Assembly (NCBI RefSeq): GCF_018861045.1
Contig: NZ_JAHKQJ010000007.1
Location: 1,305,408-1,369,407 of the forward strand
DNA from: Octadecabacter sp. B2R22
GTDB taxonomy: Bacteria; Pseudomonadota; Alphaproteobacteria; Rhodobacterales; Rhodobacteraceae
DNA: 64,000 nt
Direction: 5' to 3'
Position numbers and translations under genes: made by a program. Positions 17,595 to 25,765 of this stretch are shown here, piece after piece (position 1 is the stretch's first letter; each line of letters begins with the position of its first letter). The notes below the pieces were generated by a model. That model had not been told where the DNA came from and searched no databases. It saw only the letters and a program-made list of their open reading frames with translations.

Positions 17595-19361
17595 ATGAAT
17601 GATAGCCCAAGTACCCCCCGCGCATTTCTTGATGTTTCCGAGTCCAGCTCTGGGCGCTGTTGGGTTGGCCCCAGCGTCGAAGATGACCGTTTGGCCGAAG
17701 CCATGGTGCAGGACACTGGCCTGCCTTTGCCTGTTTGCCGCACACTAGTGCGGCGTGGAGTGCCCTCGACCGAGGCGGCTGCATTCTTGGCTCCGACCTT
17801 ACGCGACTTGATGCCGGACCCACGATCCATGAAGGACATGGAACCCGCTGCGGCACGGATTGTAGCAGCGGCTCAGGCCCGCCAGAGAATTGCGATCTTT
17901 GCAGATTATGACGTTGATGGTGGCACGTCTGCCGCATTGTTGATCGACTGGTTACGCGGGTTTGACCTGCGCCCGACGCTTTATGTCCCAGACCGGATCG
18001 ACGAGGGGTATGGCCCCAACGATGAGGCAATGGCCGCCCTCGCCAAAGACAACGACCTTATTATTTGCGTCGATTGCGGCACGCTGTCTCATGGCCCGAT
18101 TGAGGCCGCCAAGGGCGCCGACGTCCTTGTTCTCGATCACCACTTAGGTGGGGAAACCCTGCCCGATGCGTTGGCCGTGGTGAACCCGAACAGACAAGAT
18201 GAAAGCGGCGATCTGGCCCATCTTTGTGCCGCTGGTGTTGTGTTCCTCGCGCTGGTAGAAGCAAACCGTCAGCTACGTGAGGCCGGGAAGAAGACACCCG
18301 ACCTGATGTCACTTCTGGACCTGGTTGCGCTCGGCACTGTGGCGGACGTTGCACCGCTTGTCGGGGTAAACCGTGCCTTTGTGCGTCAGGGACTTACGGT
18401 GATGGCGCGACGTCAAAGGGTCGGCATAACGGCACTGGCAGACGTGGCACGAATGGACACAGCCCCCAGTTCTTATCACCTTGGGTTCTTGCTTGGGCCC
18501 CGCGTTAACGCAGGCGGTCGCATTGGCAAGGCGGACCTTGGCGCGCGCCTGTTGGCCACGACGGATCCTCGCGAAGCCCAAGCCATGGCAGACAGGTTGG
18601 ACCAGCTCAACACGGAGCGCCGCGACATCGAATCAGCCGTTCGTGACATGGCCCTTGAGCAGATCGAGACTCGCGGCAAAACTGGGCCCCTTGTTTGGGC
18701 TGCCGGAGAAGGCTGGCACCCCGGTGTTGTCGGCATTGTTGCTTCGCGCCTGAAGGAAGCGACCAACCGCCCCGCGATTGTGATCGGCATGGATGGGGAC
18801 GAAGGTAAGGGGTCTGGCCGATCTGTTACGGGTATCGACCTTGGGGCTGCGATTCAGCGTTGTGCCGCTGAGGGGCTTTTGATCAAGGGCGGCGGGCATA
18901 AAATGGCCGCCGGACTGACCGTGGCGCGCGATAAACTTGATGCCGCGATGGAGCGCCTGTCGGAACTGCTTGGTAAACAGGGGGCTGGCGATATCGGGCC
19001 AGCTGACCTCAAGGTGGATGGGTTGCTCATGCCCGGTGCCGCAACGGTGGAACTTATCGAGCAAATCGAACAAGCAGGGCCTTTTGGCGCCGGAGCAGCC
19101 GCCCCGCGCTTTGTCTTTCCCGACTGCACCATCAATTTCACCAAGGTTGTTGGCGCGAACCACTTGAAGGTGACTTTTGGGGACGGAATTTCCGCACGCA
19201 TCGATGCGATCGCCTTTGGTGCGATGGATGGTCCCATAGGCCCAATGCTACAAGGCCATAACGGCGCACGGTTCCACCTTGCGGGTCGTTTGGAAATCAA
19301 CACATGGCAGGGCCGACAGAGCCCACAACTGCGTCTGGAAGACGCTGCACCAGCCTCGTGA
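17595..19361 (+). CDS. recJ: Single-strand DNA exonuclease RecJ
   Basis: 588 aa from ATG 17595 (AGGA 9 bases upstream); the frame opens earlier at 17550 but those residues are not family-like. DHH-family motifs are visible: DYDVDGGTSAAL at about residues 104-115, VDCGT, LDHHLGGE, then the DHHA1 domain with GGGHKMAAGLT. It degrades ssDNA 5'-3' in recombination and mismatch repair. Upstream neighbour glpX; downstream is tRNA-Glu. Confidence 0.94.
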   Translation: MNDSPSTPRAFLDVSESSSGRCWVGPSVEDDRLAEAMVQDTGLPLPVCRTLVRRGVPSTEAAAFLAPTLRDLMPDPRSMKDMEPAAARIVAAAQARQRIAIFADYDVDGGTSAALLIDWLRGFDLRPTLYVPDRIDEGYGPNDEAMAALAKDNDLIICVDCGTLSHGPIEAAKGADVLVLDHHLGGETLPDALAVVNPNRQDESGDLAHLCAAGVVFLALVEANRQLREAGKKTPDLMSLLDLVALGTVADVAPLVGVNRAFVRQGLTVMARRQRVGITALADVARMDTAPSSYHLGFLLGPRVNAGGRIGKADLGARLLATTDPREAQAMADRLDQLNTERRDIESAVRDMALEQIETRGKTGPLVWAAGEGWHPGVVGIVASRLKEATNRPAIVIGMDGDEGKGSGRSVTGIDLGAAIQRCAAEGLLIKGGGHKMAAGLTVARDKLDAAMERLSELLGKQGAGDIGPADLKVDGLLMPGAATVELIEQIEQAGPFGAGAAAPRFVFPDCTINFTKVVGANHLKVTFGDGISARIDAIAFGAMDGPIGPMLQGHNGARFHLAGRLEINTWQGRQSPQLRLEDAAPAS

Positions 19362-19438
19362 AATTTTCTGCAATTTAATGCAAAGAAACTACTTGCGTGT
19401 CTGAAGAGGTTTCCCTAAATACGCCCTCACCAACGAGC

Positions 19439-19513
19439 GGTCCCTTCGTCTATCGGTTAGGACGCCAGGTTTTCAACCTGGAAAGAGGGGTTCGATTCCC
19501 CTAGGGACTGCCA
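19439..19513 (+). tRNA. tRNA-Glu (UUC)
   Basis: Cloverleaf of 75 nt with encoded CCA. Acceptor GGTCCCT/AGGGACT, anticodon stem CCAGG-TTTTCAA-CCTGG with anticodon TTC, T-arm GGGGTTCGATTCCCC. Its 3' end is the attachment site of the adjacent mobile element: bases 19497-19519 recur at 31910-31932. Confidence 0.95.
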
Positions 19514-19519
19514 TTGGTG
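19497..19519 (+). repeat. attL: 23-nt direct repeat in tRNA-Glu 3' end
   Basis: Identical to 31910-31932, beginning TCCCCTAGGGACTGCC and ending ATTGGTG; similarity continues a few bases on both sides with single mismatches. It spans the T-arm/acceptor end of the tRNA and lies 74 bases from the integrase stop. Confidence 0.9.
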
Positions 19520-19592
19520 CTTTCAACATATTGAGTTTCCTTATCTTTCTTTTCTGGGTGTCCAACCACCTAGTAAGGTTGGACATTGCTTG

Positions 19593-20624
19593 TTAATTTT
19601 CAGTACTTGATAGCTTCGCCATTCCGCTCGCGGCCATCTTAGCTCGGTTCGCCGTAACAACGTATTCTGCAGCCTGACTCGTATCCGAATGAGCCAGGTA
19701 AGATGCGATTTCCCATTCCGTAGCCCCGTGCTCAGCGAGCCTGGTCGCGCCGGCTTTACGGAGGCCATGGGAGTTTGCACTCGGAATATTTAAGCCCGCT
19801 TCAACTGTCCGAGCTTTAAACCAGTTGCCATAACTTTCAGCTTTGTAAGCACGTCCGCCGGAATGCGTCAGAAACAGGAACTGATCTCGCGAGACTAGGT
19901 CTAGCTCCTTCTGCAAATCTGGAAGGATCGGCAACGTGGTTGCTACGGTCGTTTTTCCACGCGCATAGCTGATTGTGCTATTCTTGACGTTCCCCCAACC
20001 CAATCGGACCAAGTCCTGTCGAGCGGCACCGGTATTCAGCGCCAACTCCAACGCGAGTCGTGGTTTGGTCCCGCTTGAGTGTTTTCTACGAAAAACAGCA
20101 ATGTCCTCATCAGACCAGGTATAAAAACCGAGACTGTTTTCTTTACGCTTTACGGCACGGCGGGCAGGGTTGATTTCGAGCCCAAACCCTTCATCAATTG
20201 CGAAGTTGAAAAGACGACTGCAGTTCTTTTTGACCTTGTTGGCCGCCGCAGGCCCCTCCTTTCGCTTCATGACTGCTTCGATATGGCGCTTTTCAAATGA
20301 TTTGAAAGGCAGACCACCAACTGCTTTCATCAACCAGTCCAGCTCTCCTCTCAGAACCTTCTTCGACGAGTCAGCTAAGTTGCCATATTTAATTGACATC
20401 AAGTACTGCTCGCACAGCCAATTCATGGTGCCAGGCTCAGCTCTCAATTTCTTTTCGTTGGCAATGCCCGCAACAGCATTTTCATATGCCTTGCGAAATT
20501 CAACGGATCCGTAGTCTCCATGTAAGTAGCACGAGTGTGTTTTCCGGCGGTAACGCCATCGTACTTTGCCGTGCCTATCTGTGACTCGCGTCACGCCGGG
20601 GAACGGGTTCTTACGCTTTCTCAT
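19593..20624 (-). CDS. Tyrosine recombinase / phage-type integrase
   Basis: 343 aa from ATG 20624, which overlaps the alpA stop by ATGA; an ATG at 20642 is the alternative. Catalytic residues are visible: Arg in GAARQDLVRL, HGLRKAGATRL (H-x-L-R), His in YLAHSDTSQ and the Tyr in AAEYV. Catalyses site-specific recombination between the tRNA-Glu attachment sites. The gene points toward the tRNA at attL, the usual arrangement for tRNA-targeting islands. Confidence 0.93.
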   Translation of the reverse strand: MRKRKNPFPGVTRVTDRHGKVRWRYRRKTHSCYLHGDYGSVEFRKAYENAVAGIANEKKLRAEPGTMNWLCEQYLMSIKYGNLADSSKKVLRGELDWLMKAVGGLPFKSFEKRHIEAVMKRKEGPAAANKVKKNCSRLFNFAIDEGFGLEINPARRAVKRKENSLGFYTWSDEDIAVFRRKHSSGTKPRLALELALNTGAARQDLVRLGWGNVKNSTISYARGKTTVATTLPILPDLQKELDLVSRDQFLFLTHSGGRAYKAESYGNWFKARTVEAGLNIPSANSHGLRKAGATRLAEHGATEWEIASYLAHSDTSQAAEYVVTANRAKMAASGMAKLSSTEN

Positions 20625-20875
20625 GCGATCAACCGATCGCATGGGTTATAGGCTTGAACCTCATCCGCCTCTGGTAAGCAAAACAATGCGTCGTCCAAGT
20701 CGTTTCGAAGCCATACCTTGACACCCTCCCCCAACACACGCGGTTGAGGAAAAACACCGTTCTCCACCATCTTAACGAAATAAGTCGCGCTGACGCCGCA
20801 ATATACGGCTGCATCAGCACGCCGAAGCGCGGCTGGGATTGCTCTTAGCTGTTGTAAATTCTTTGTCATCGTCAT
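20621..20875 (-). CDS. AlpA-type HTH regulator / excisionase
   Basis: 84 aa. The region AIPAALRRADAAVYCGVS followed by TYFVKMVENGVFPQPRVL is the MerR-like winged helix-turn-helix of AlpA/Xis proteins. Overlaps both neighbours by 4 bases (integrase downstream, 220-aa gene upstream), so all three are co-translated. AlpA-type factors direct excision or activate integrase genes. Confidence 0.8.
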   Translation of the reverse strand: MTMTKNLQQLRAIPAALRRADAAVYCGVSATYFVKMVENGVFPQPRVLGEGVKVWLRNDLDDALFCLPEADEVQAYNPCDRLIA

Positions 20876-21534
20876 GTCCGCAAAATCTGCCCCAAACCTA
20901 CGATAGTTTGGTGTGTGATAGTAAATTCCCTCCGGAGATCACCGGGTGGATCAAATTTTTCAGAAGTTCCGTATATGATTGTTTCCAACAAATCGTCGCA
21001 ACCAATGCTAACTTCGGCAGAAGGCTCCGGTCCGGTCAACCTGACCGACAATTCCCATGTCCCTTCACTCCGAAGCCCGTTGATTGAACTATCAGGTCGT
21101 CGGTCGCCTACAGCTTTCTCCAGCGCGCCAGATTGAGCAGAAAAAATCAGTGCATCAATCATATCGACCAATGAATGATCAAGACTCAAGTTGTTGATTG
21201 CCGGCAGTCCCATCCCGGCTGCGGTAGCTGGTTCACGATAGTCAAATACCGTTACCATAGACCGGCCGTGACGTACTGAGTTGCGTTGAACACGACTTGT
21301 GAGGACACTGTATTTCTTAAAGGATTCAGCAGCACTTTTTGCAGGTCCACCGCTTGCAATAGCGATCAGCAGATTTGCAGCATCGTGAGAGTCCATCATG
21401 GCGGCAGAGCTGCCTCTTCCGACCTTTTTCCGAAGCCCCGCTTCAGAAAGCGAACGGTCGAAAGCCCGGACAAAGACATCCGTCTCGCCCAAGACGTTAG
21501 CCATGCACTTCACAAGATCACCTGGATTCGCCAT
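20872..21534 (-). CDS. Unknown protein of the integrase operon
   Basis: 220 aa, ATG 21534, stop overlapping alpA by ATGA. Residues 1-60 (PGDLVKCMANVLGETDVF and GLRKKVGRGSSAAMMDSHDA) look like a helical DNA-binding region; the rest is mixed alpha/beta without recognised motifs. Position first in the int-alpA operon suggests a regulator of excision/integration (inference). It is not a recognised repressor family. Confidence 0.6.
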   Translation of the reverse strand: MANPGDLVKCMANVLGETDVFVRAFDRSLSEAGLRKKVGRGSSAAMMDSHDAANLLIAIASGGPAKSAAESFKKYSVLTSRVQRNSVRHGRSMVTVFDYREPATAAGMGLPAINNLSLDHSLVDMIDALIFSAQSGALEKAVGDRRPDSSINGLRSEGTWELSVRLTGPEPSAEVSIGCDDLLETIIYGTSEKFDPPGDLRREFTITHQTIVGLGQILRT

Positions 21535-21882
21535 GTTCGCTCCTTTTCTCCATTTGATATAAAAGCAAATGGGAGGAGGTGCAACCCCATTAGATTCTAA
21601 ATCATTCTTGCTGGTTCACAATTTGGAGCCAAGGGTCAGCGATCAGGACGCGTTCATCTGTGCTCGCTCCGTGAGGCTGGCAACCAGGATGTCCGAGCCG
21701 CAGGCGGTAAGGTGAATACAGGGAGGGCGGAAACCGGACGTTCGCCGCAGTTGCGAAGTATTAGCTCACCGTGTGAGAAAGCAGACGTTCGGCAACACGT
21801 GGCACTTTCCACCGCAGCGACAGTCGGCTGTGAGCCCACACCGGCCATTGACGTATGTGACAATACGCATCACTGTTTCCCT
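21535..21882. other. Intergenic region with dispersed repeat
   Basis: About 350 bases between the integrase operon and the secreted-protein gene. Bases 21741-21838 are one copy of a 98-nt repeat also present at 63878-63975. The open frame over it is a by-product of the repeat. A promoter for the 220-aa/alpA/int operon presumably lies near 21535-21600. Confidence 0.5.
21741..21838 (+). repeat. 98-nt dispersed repeat, copy A
   Basis: Aligns without gaps to the reverse complement of 63878-63975 with 17 mismatches (about 83% identity by hand count). The best-conserved core is GAGAAAGCAGACGTTCGGCA. Palindromic start TTCGCCGCAGTTGCGAA. Looks like a REP-type intergenic element. Confidence 0.75.
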
Positions 21883-22437
21883 ATGAAGTCTTTTAGTTTG
21901 CCGCTTACATTGTCGACCTGCGCCTTGGCTGTGTCAATTCTCATAGCTGGAGAAGCTCGCTCAGAAAACCACGCGTCGGTTGAGATTGAAATTGTAGGTT
22001 TCGTTGATGAAAGTCGTATCGCTCTCGTAGAGGAACTTTATGACAGATTTCTAGCTGGTCCCATTCCATTGAGGGATGATCAAGCCTCTGCTGGTCTAAG
22101 TGTTGCCGAGGGCGTCATTTTCTATATGGGGCCAGAAATAGTTGAGAACGGTCGGTTTGTTCCTCCCGAAGGAGTGTTTATCTCGCCTCAACAACTCGAG
22201 GTGATGAGTGAGAAGCGTTTCACCGATGGTATGTGCCGCGTCGAGAACCTGACATTCCTCCGAGACGGGCGTCGACTGGTATTACTGGTCGACGATAGCA
22301 ATACTCCTCCACCGTTAGAATTGACGCATTGCGTTCTTATTGCATTCGCAAGTGCGTTAGGTGCCGAAACCCACCTAATCAATGAACTATCAGTCAGCGA
22401 ACTCTCGGTTTTAGTTGATGGCTTGAAGAGGCGCTAA
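21883..22437 (+). CDS. Secreted protein of unknown function (island)
   Basis: 184 aa from ATG 21883, where a signal peptide begins (MKSFSLPLTLSTCALAVSIL, cleavage likely after ARS); upstream in-frame residues come from the repeat. The mature domain has two Cys (MCRVENL, LTHCVLI). Not recognised; the layout suggests a small alpha/beta periplasmic domain. No neighbour explains its job. Confidence 0.6.
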   Translation: MKSFSLPLTLSTCALAVSILIAGEARSENHASVEIEIVGFVDESRIALVEELYDRFLAGPIPLRDDQASAGLSVAEGVIFYMGPEIVENGRFVPPEGVFISPQQLEVMSEKRFTDGMCRVENLTFLRDGRRLVLLVDDSNTPPPLELTHCVLIAFASALGAETHLINELSVSELSVLVDGLKRR

Positions 22438-22639
22438 CGGCGGCTTCGTCCGCACTTTAACTGTTCATGCGCGGTGCAGCGAAAGGCACTTGATCCTGAA
22501 CCAGCCGTTAGTGGATCACGCGGCGAAGGTGTCAGGAGAGCCCAGAGTACCCGATGCTGCGTATGGCACCAATGTCGGCTTACGTCTTGAATACTTAGGT
22601 TCTCCAAGCGTGTGGCCAATATTTGGTGCATTGAGAAGA

Positions 22640-23383
22640 TTACTCTTCAAACCAACCAGTTTGCAAAGCTCGTGCCCAATCGCGCCGTTCGTTTAAGAGA
22701 GCGCAATCACTGGCTTGCTTGGCATCGTAGAGAACAGAACGGAAAGTGACGTTCCATTCACCATGGTGCCTTTCTAGCAACGCATAAGAAGCGTTCGGTG
22801 TGCCCGTCTGCATATAATGGTAGACGGGCATGTCATCGTCGTACGCCGGACATCCAACACTGCCGGGGTTCACGATAACACGACCATCCGGCAAACGAAC
22901 GCATCGCGGAATGTGAGTGTGCGCGCACAGGATGAGGCTCGCGTCCACGCCATCTGCCTCCGCCTTCACTTCCGCCAAGCTTGCTGGACGTACAACTCCA
23001 TTATTTTCCACTCGTTCAAGCCAATAGGTCGAGTCGCTTCTTGGGGTTGCATGGCACAAGAAGACGTCGTCAAAGACAGTCCGCGTTGTTGGAAGATCAG
23101 CTATCCATTGCAGGTGTTGTTCCGACAATTGATCTAGGGCCACTCGGTCCGAAGGCCCCATATTAGTTGGGTCTTGTTCGATGAGGTATCTGTCATGATT
23201 ACCTCGAACCGATGCAAAATCACGCTCCATTAGAATAGACGCAGTCTTTGCAGCGTCGATGGGCCCACTAAAGAAATCTCCAAGATTCACAGCATCTGTA
23301 ACCCCAAGAGCATCCATGTCCTGAAGCACTGCCTCGAGGGCAAATGAGTTTCCGTGTATATCAGCTAAAACTGCAAACTTCAT
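22640..23383 (-). CDS. Metallophosphoesterase (YfcE/MJ0936-like)
   Basis: 247 aa. Calcineurin-like metal motifs in order: DIHGN (residue 8), GDFFSGP (35), GNHDR (61), CHATP, CAHTHIPR, and INPGSVGCP-type VNPGSVGCP. These bind two metals and hydrolyse phosphodiesters, often small nucleotides. Soluble. The gene lies in the mobile element between the secreted protein and the mobilisation region; substrate unknown. Confidence 0.85.
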   Translation of the reverse strand: MKFAVLADIHGNSFALEAVLQDMDALGVTDAVNLGDFFSGPIDAAKTASILMERDFASVRGNHDRYLIEQDPTNMGPSDRVALDQLSEQHLQWIADLPTTRTVFDDVFLCHATPRSDSTYWLERVENNGVVRPASLAEVKAEADGVDASLILCAHTHIPRCVRLPDGRVIVNPGSVGCPAYDDDMPVYHYMQTGTPNASYALLERHHGEWNVTFRSVLYDAKQASDCALLNERRDWARALQTGWFEE

Positions 23384-23726
23384 CTTTAGATATCCATATC
23401 CACCACCGTCACGGCTAAAGCTTAAAACACGAGTAAGCAGACGTTAAGGCCGGAGCAGAAAACGGTCACTTCGTCCCGCTTTGCGGCCATCCATGTGCGT
23501 AAAATGCTGCAAGAGCCTGTCAATGTCCGCTTTAGAGAAGCCGCGCCGCAATAACCGAACCTACGGCGAATGTCCGCTAAGGGCCGTGAGTGCTCAAGAA
23601 AACCACGGTCACGAGTTTTTCAGATCACTGTTCTATTGTCGATAAGCGCGGAAAAATGCTGTGGCGGTATTGATTTACAAAAACGGCCTCATATTGAATC
23701 AGTACAACAACAGAAAGTGACAACAA
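23384..23726. other. Intergenic region with degenerate repeats
   Basis: About 340 bases with no gene. The word AATGTCCGCT occurs at 23522-23531 and 23569-23578, and its complement at 62637-62646, consistent with relics of dispersed intergenic elements. The last 90 bases are AT-rich and probably carry the promoter of the small gene at 23727. Confidence 0.45.
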
Positions 23727-24005
23727 ATGTACGACATTGATGCCGAAGAAATGGCAAACGAAAAACGCCAAGATGAATTAATGCTAACGTTCGAGCATGA
23801 CATGCAAAAGATGCGCGATTTGGCGGGGCAAAACACGGGTGTGTCCGGTATCTGCGCGAGTATCGTTGCATGCGTAGAGAATAAGGCCGGAACATTCGAG
23901 ACGTCAGACCTGCGTACGCTCGATCGGCAAAATCGTGCAATCGCTCTGCGCTTGATTGAAGTGATGTGTACGCCATCGATGGTCCCAGACAGCTTCAGAT
24001 TGTAA
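23727..24005 (+). CDS. Small acidic protein of unknown function upstream of mob
   Basis: 92 aa, ATG 23727 following AGAAAGTGACAACAA. Helical, Glu/Asp-rich N-terminus (DIDAEEMANEKRQDELMLTF), no recognised domain. Its position before the candidate oriT and relaxase would fit an accessory mobilisation or regulatory protein (inference). Confidence 0.55.
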   Translation: MYDIDAEEMANEKRQDELMLTFEHDMQKMRDLAGQNTGVSGICASIVACVENKAGTFETSDLRTLDRQNRAIALRLIEVMCTPSMVPDSFRL

Positions 24006-24191
24006 TAGATAAAGGCGGAGCGAAGGCCCCGCCAGGGCACAGGGGTTTGGGGAGTGTGAACGACGCCCAACACTTCACGTGAGTGATCGCCAGACAGGCT
24101 CCCCAGACGGGGCCTCCATGGAATGGCCGAACGATGAGTTGTTTAGTTTTGCTCGCAAAACCGATTTGTGGCCCCATTGGGTCAAATCGCA

Positions 24192-24217
24192 ACTCTATAG
24201 TCAGTCCACTATAGAGT
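24192..24217. promoter_or_regulatory. Candidate oriT inverted repeat upstream of relaxase
   Basis: Perfect 10-bp arms ACTCTATAGT (24192-24201) and ACTATAGAGT (24208-24217) around CAGTCC, 73 bases before the mob gene. MobV oriT sites are AT-rich inverted repeats just upstream of mob, as in pMV158. The nick site is not identified. Confidence 0.5.
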
Positions 24218-24290
24218 AATGATTTCCAGATTTCTGAAAGTTATGAAGTAGCATTTCGCACTTTCACAGCTTGCGCGTATCTAATGGTCT

Positions 24291-25403
24291 ATGGGACCAC
24301 AGTTCGCACATATGCAGGCATTCAGCATCAAGCCTAACCGTCAGGGTAACAGCATCGAACAAGTGCTGGCTGAAGCCATTCGTGAAGCCAAATTTTCCAC
24401 TCACATCGACGATCCAAAGCCACCCACCATAATTTATGGTGTTGACCTTCCAACGCTGAAAACCCTGCATGATGAGATGCTCGACCAGCGAAAGGTCGAA
24501 GTAAAGATAAAGGGCAAAGTACGTTATCGAGCGATCAGAAAAGACCGGAATACGTTGATGACAGTGATCTCTTCCTTCCCAGTCCGCATTGCTGACCTCG
24601 ACAAAGATGGGACCGGTGAGACACGCCGGTTGTATGAGAAATGGAAGAAACTCAACACCAATCATTTGAAAAATCTTTTCGGGGACAAACTCAAAACCGT
24701 TATCGAACACACCGACGAGGAATACCCCCACCTGCACGCATACATTCTTCCAGACGATGACCCAGGAGCATTTGCAAATGCGCTCCACCCTGGGGAAGTC
24801 GCCAAAGCTGATGCTGCCAAGAAAGCCAAATCCGAGGGCCTGACAGGCGAAGCGATCAACAAGGTTGCCAACAAAGGCTATCAGGCGGCTATGAGCGGTT
24901 GGCAGGATGACTTCTATGAAGCTGTCGGCGCTCCATGTGCCTTGACCCGTGATGGCCCTAAAAGAACCCGTAAAACGCGTGCGAGGTGGCAAGCTGAGAA
25001 GATCGCGGCAAGAGCCACCGCTGATGTCATTGAAAAGAACCAGACTGAGACAAAGGCACTGGAATTGGAAGCCCGCGCTTTACGCACTCAGTCTGATACT
25101 CTCGATGATGCCGAAGATGAGAACGAGGCTGCTCGCAAGGAAATTGAGGAAGATCGCGCAATCATCGCGAGAGATCGCCAGAAATTGAATGAGGATCGCA
25201 AAAGGCTGAATGCAGACCGTGCCAAATTCAAAAAGACAATCGACAAGGTGAAAGATGGAATTCAGCGCATCTTCGATGTGGTGGCCGATAAGCTTGGTGT
25301 ATCAATTGCGGGGGTTCCAAGAGTACTTGAGGCCATGAAAATCCTCATCGACGCTGCTGATGATCTGGACGCAGTCGAGCCGGATGATGAGCCCAGCTTA
25401 TAA
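24291..25403 (+). CDS. MobV-type relaxase (plasmid mobilisation/recombination protein)
   Basis: 370 aa from ATG 24291 (24312 is an alternative; no strong ribosome site for either). The metal motif H140-TDEEYP-H147-L-H149 matches the MobV/Pre signature H-x-D-E-x-x-P-H-x-H. The C-terminal third is a charged coiled coil (about residues 240-330, EIEEDRAIIARDRQKLNEDR). Relaxases nick oriT and pilot the strand during conjugative mobilisation. The N-terminal motif differs from Gram-positive Mob, so it is a divergent branch. No conjugation machinery is encoded nearby. Confidence 0.82.
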   Translation: MGPQFAHMQAFSIKPNRQGNSIEQVLAEAIREAKFSTHIDDPKPPTIIYGVDLPTLKTLHDEMLDQRKVEVKIKGKVRYRAIRKDRNTLMTVISSFPVRIADLDKDGTGETRRLYEKWKKLNTNHLKNLFGDKLKTVIEHTDEEYPHLHAYILPDDDPGAFANALHPGEVAKADAAKKAKSEGLTGEAINKVANKGYQAAMSGWQDDFYEAVGAPCALTRDGPKRTRKTRARWQAEKIAARATADVIEKNQTETKALELEARALRTQSDTLDDAEDENEAARKEIEEDRAIIARDRQKLNEDRKRLNADRAKFKKTIDKVKDGIQRIFDVVADKLGVSIAGVPRVLEAMKILIDAADDLDAVEPDDEPSL

Positions 25404-25765
25404 CAAGCCCTTCGCGGGATCGTCATATGCAGCCCAAACTGCTCCGAAGAGATCGGCAGCACCATCAACCCTGCAGATTTAGAGGAGATGATCATTTATC
25501 AAAAAGGCCATCCAAAACTTTTGCACATTGCTGAAACCGCGCTCTCAGCAATGTGCTTTCGATCCGTCGTAACAGTGCTCGCTAGCGCTGCGCCCTATTA
25601 CCGCCGTTCGACCGGGACACCCGGACCCGTGCCCAAAGAAGCGGCCGCAGAAGGGTAAGTGGGGATGTCAGTGAAAGTAGACGTTTGCTATACATTGTCT
25701 GACGTCAGCGCCTAAGTGATCCGCCTTTCCGCATTTATGTTTTGCTGATCAAGTCGCTCGCGCTC
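25404..25765. other. Intergenic region between mob and methyltransferase
   Basis: About 360 bases, no supported gene. Contains the perfect hairpin at 25523-25556. The genes on either side converge, so a terminator is expected here. Confidence 0.5.
25523..25556. terminator. Perfect 12-bp hairpin between convergent genes
   Basis: GCACATTGCTGA (25523-25534), 10-base loop, TCAGCAATGTGC (25545-25556); flanked by AAAACTTTT and TTTC. Likely a bidirectional terminator for mob and the methyltransferase; a replication-origin role cannot be excluded. Confidence 0.5.

Noticed and set aside
21712..21882. In-frame N-terminal extension of the secreted island protein
   Set aside because: This stretch is the 98-nt repeat; its translated words (EKADVRQ) also appear in a spurious frame over the other copy at 63878. 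The signal peptide begins at 21883.
24264..24992. Minus-strand frame opposite the relaxase gene
   Set aside because: The plus strand carries the HxDExxPHxH relaxase motif; the antisense product has no recognised features.
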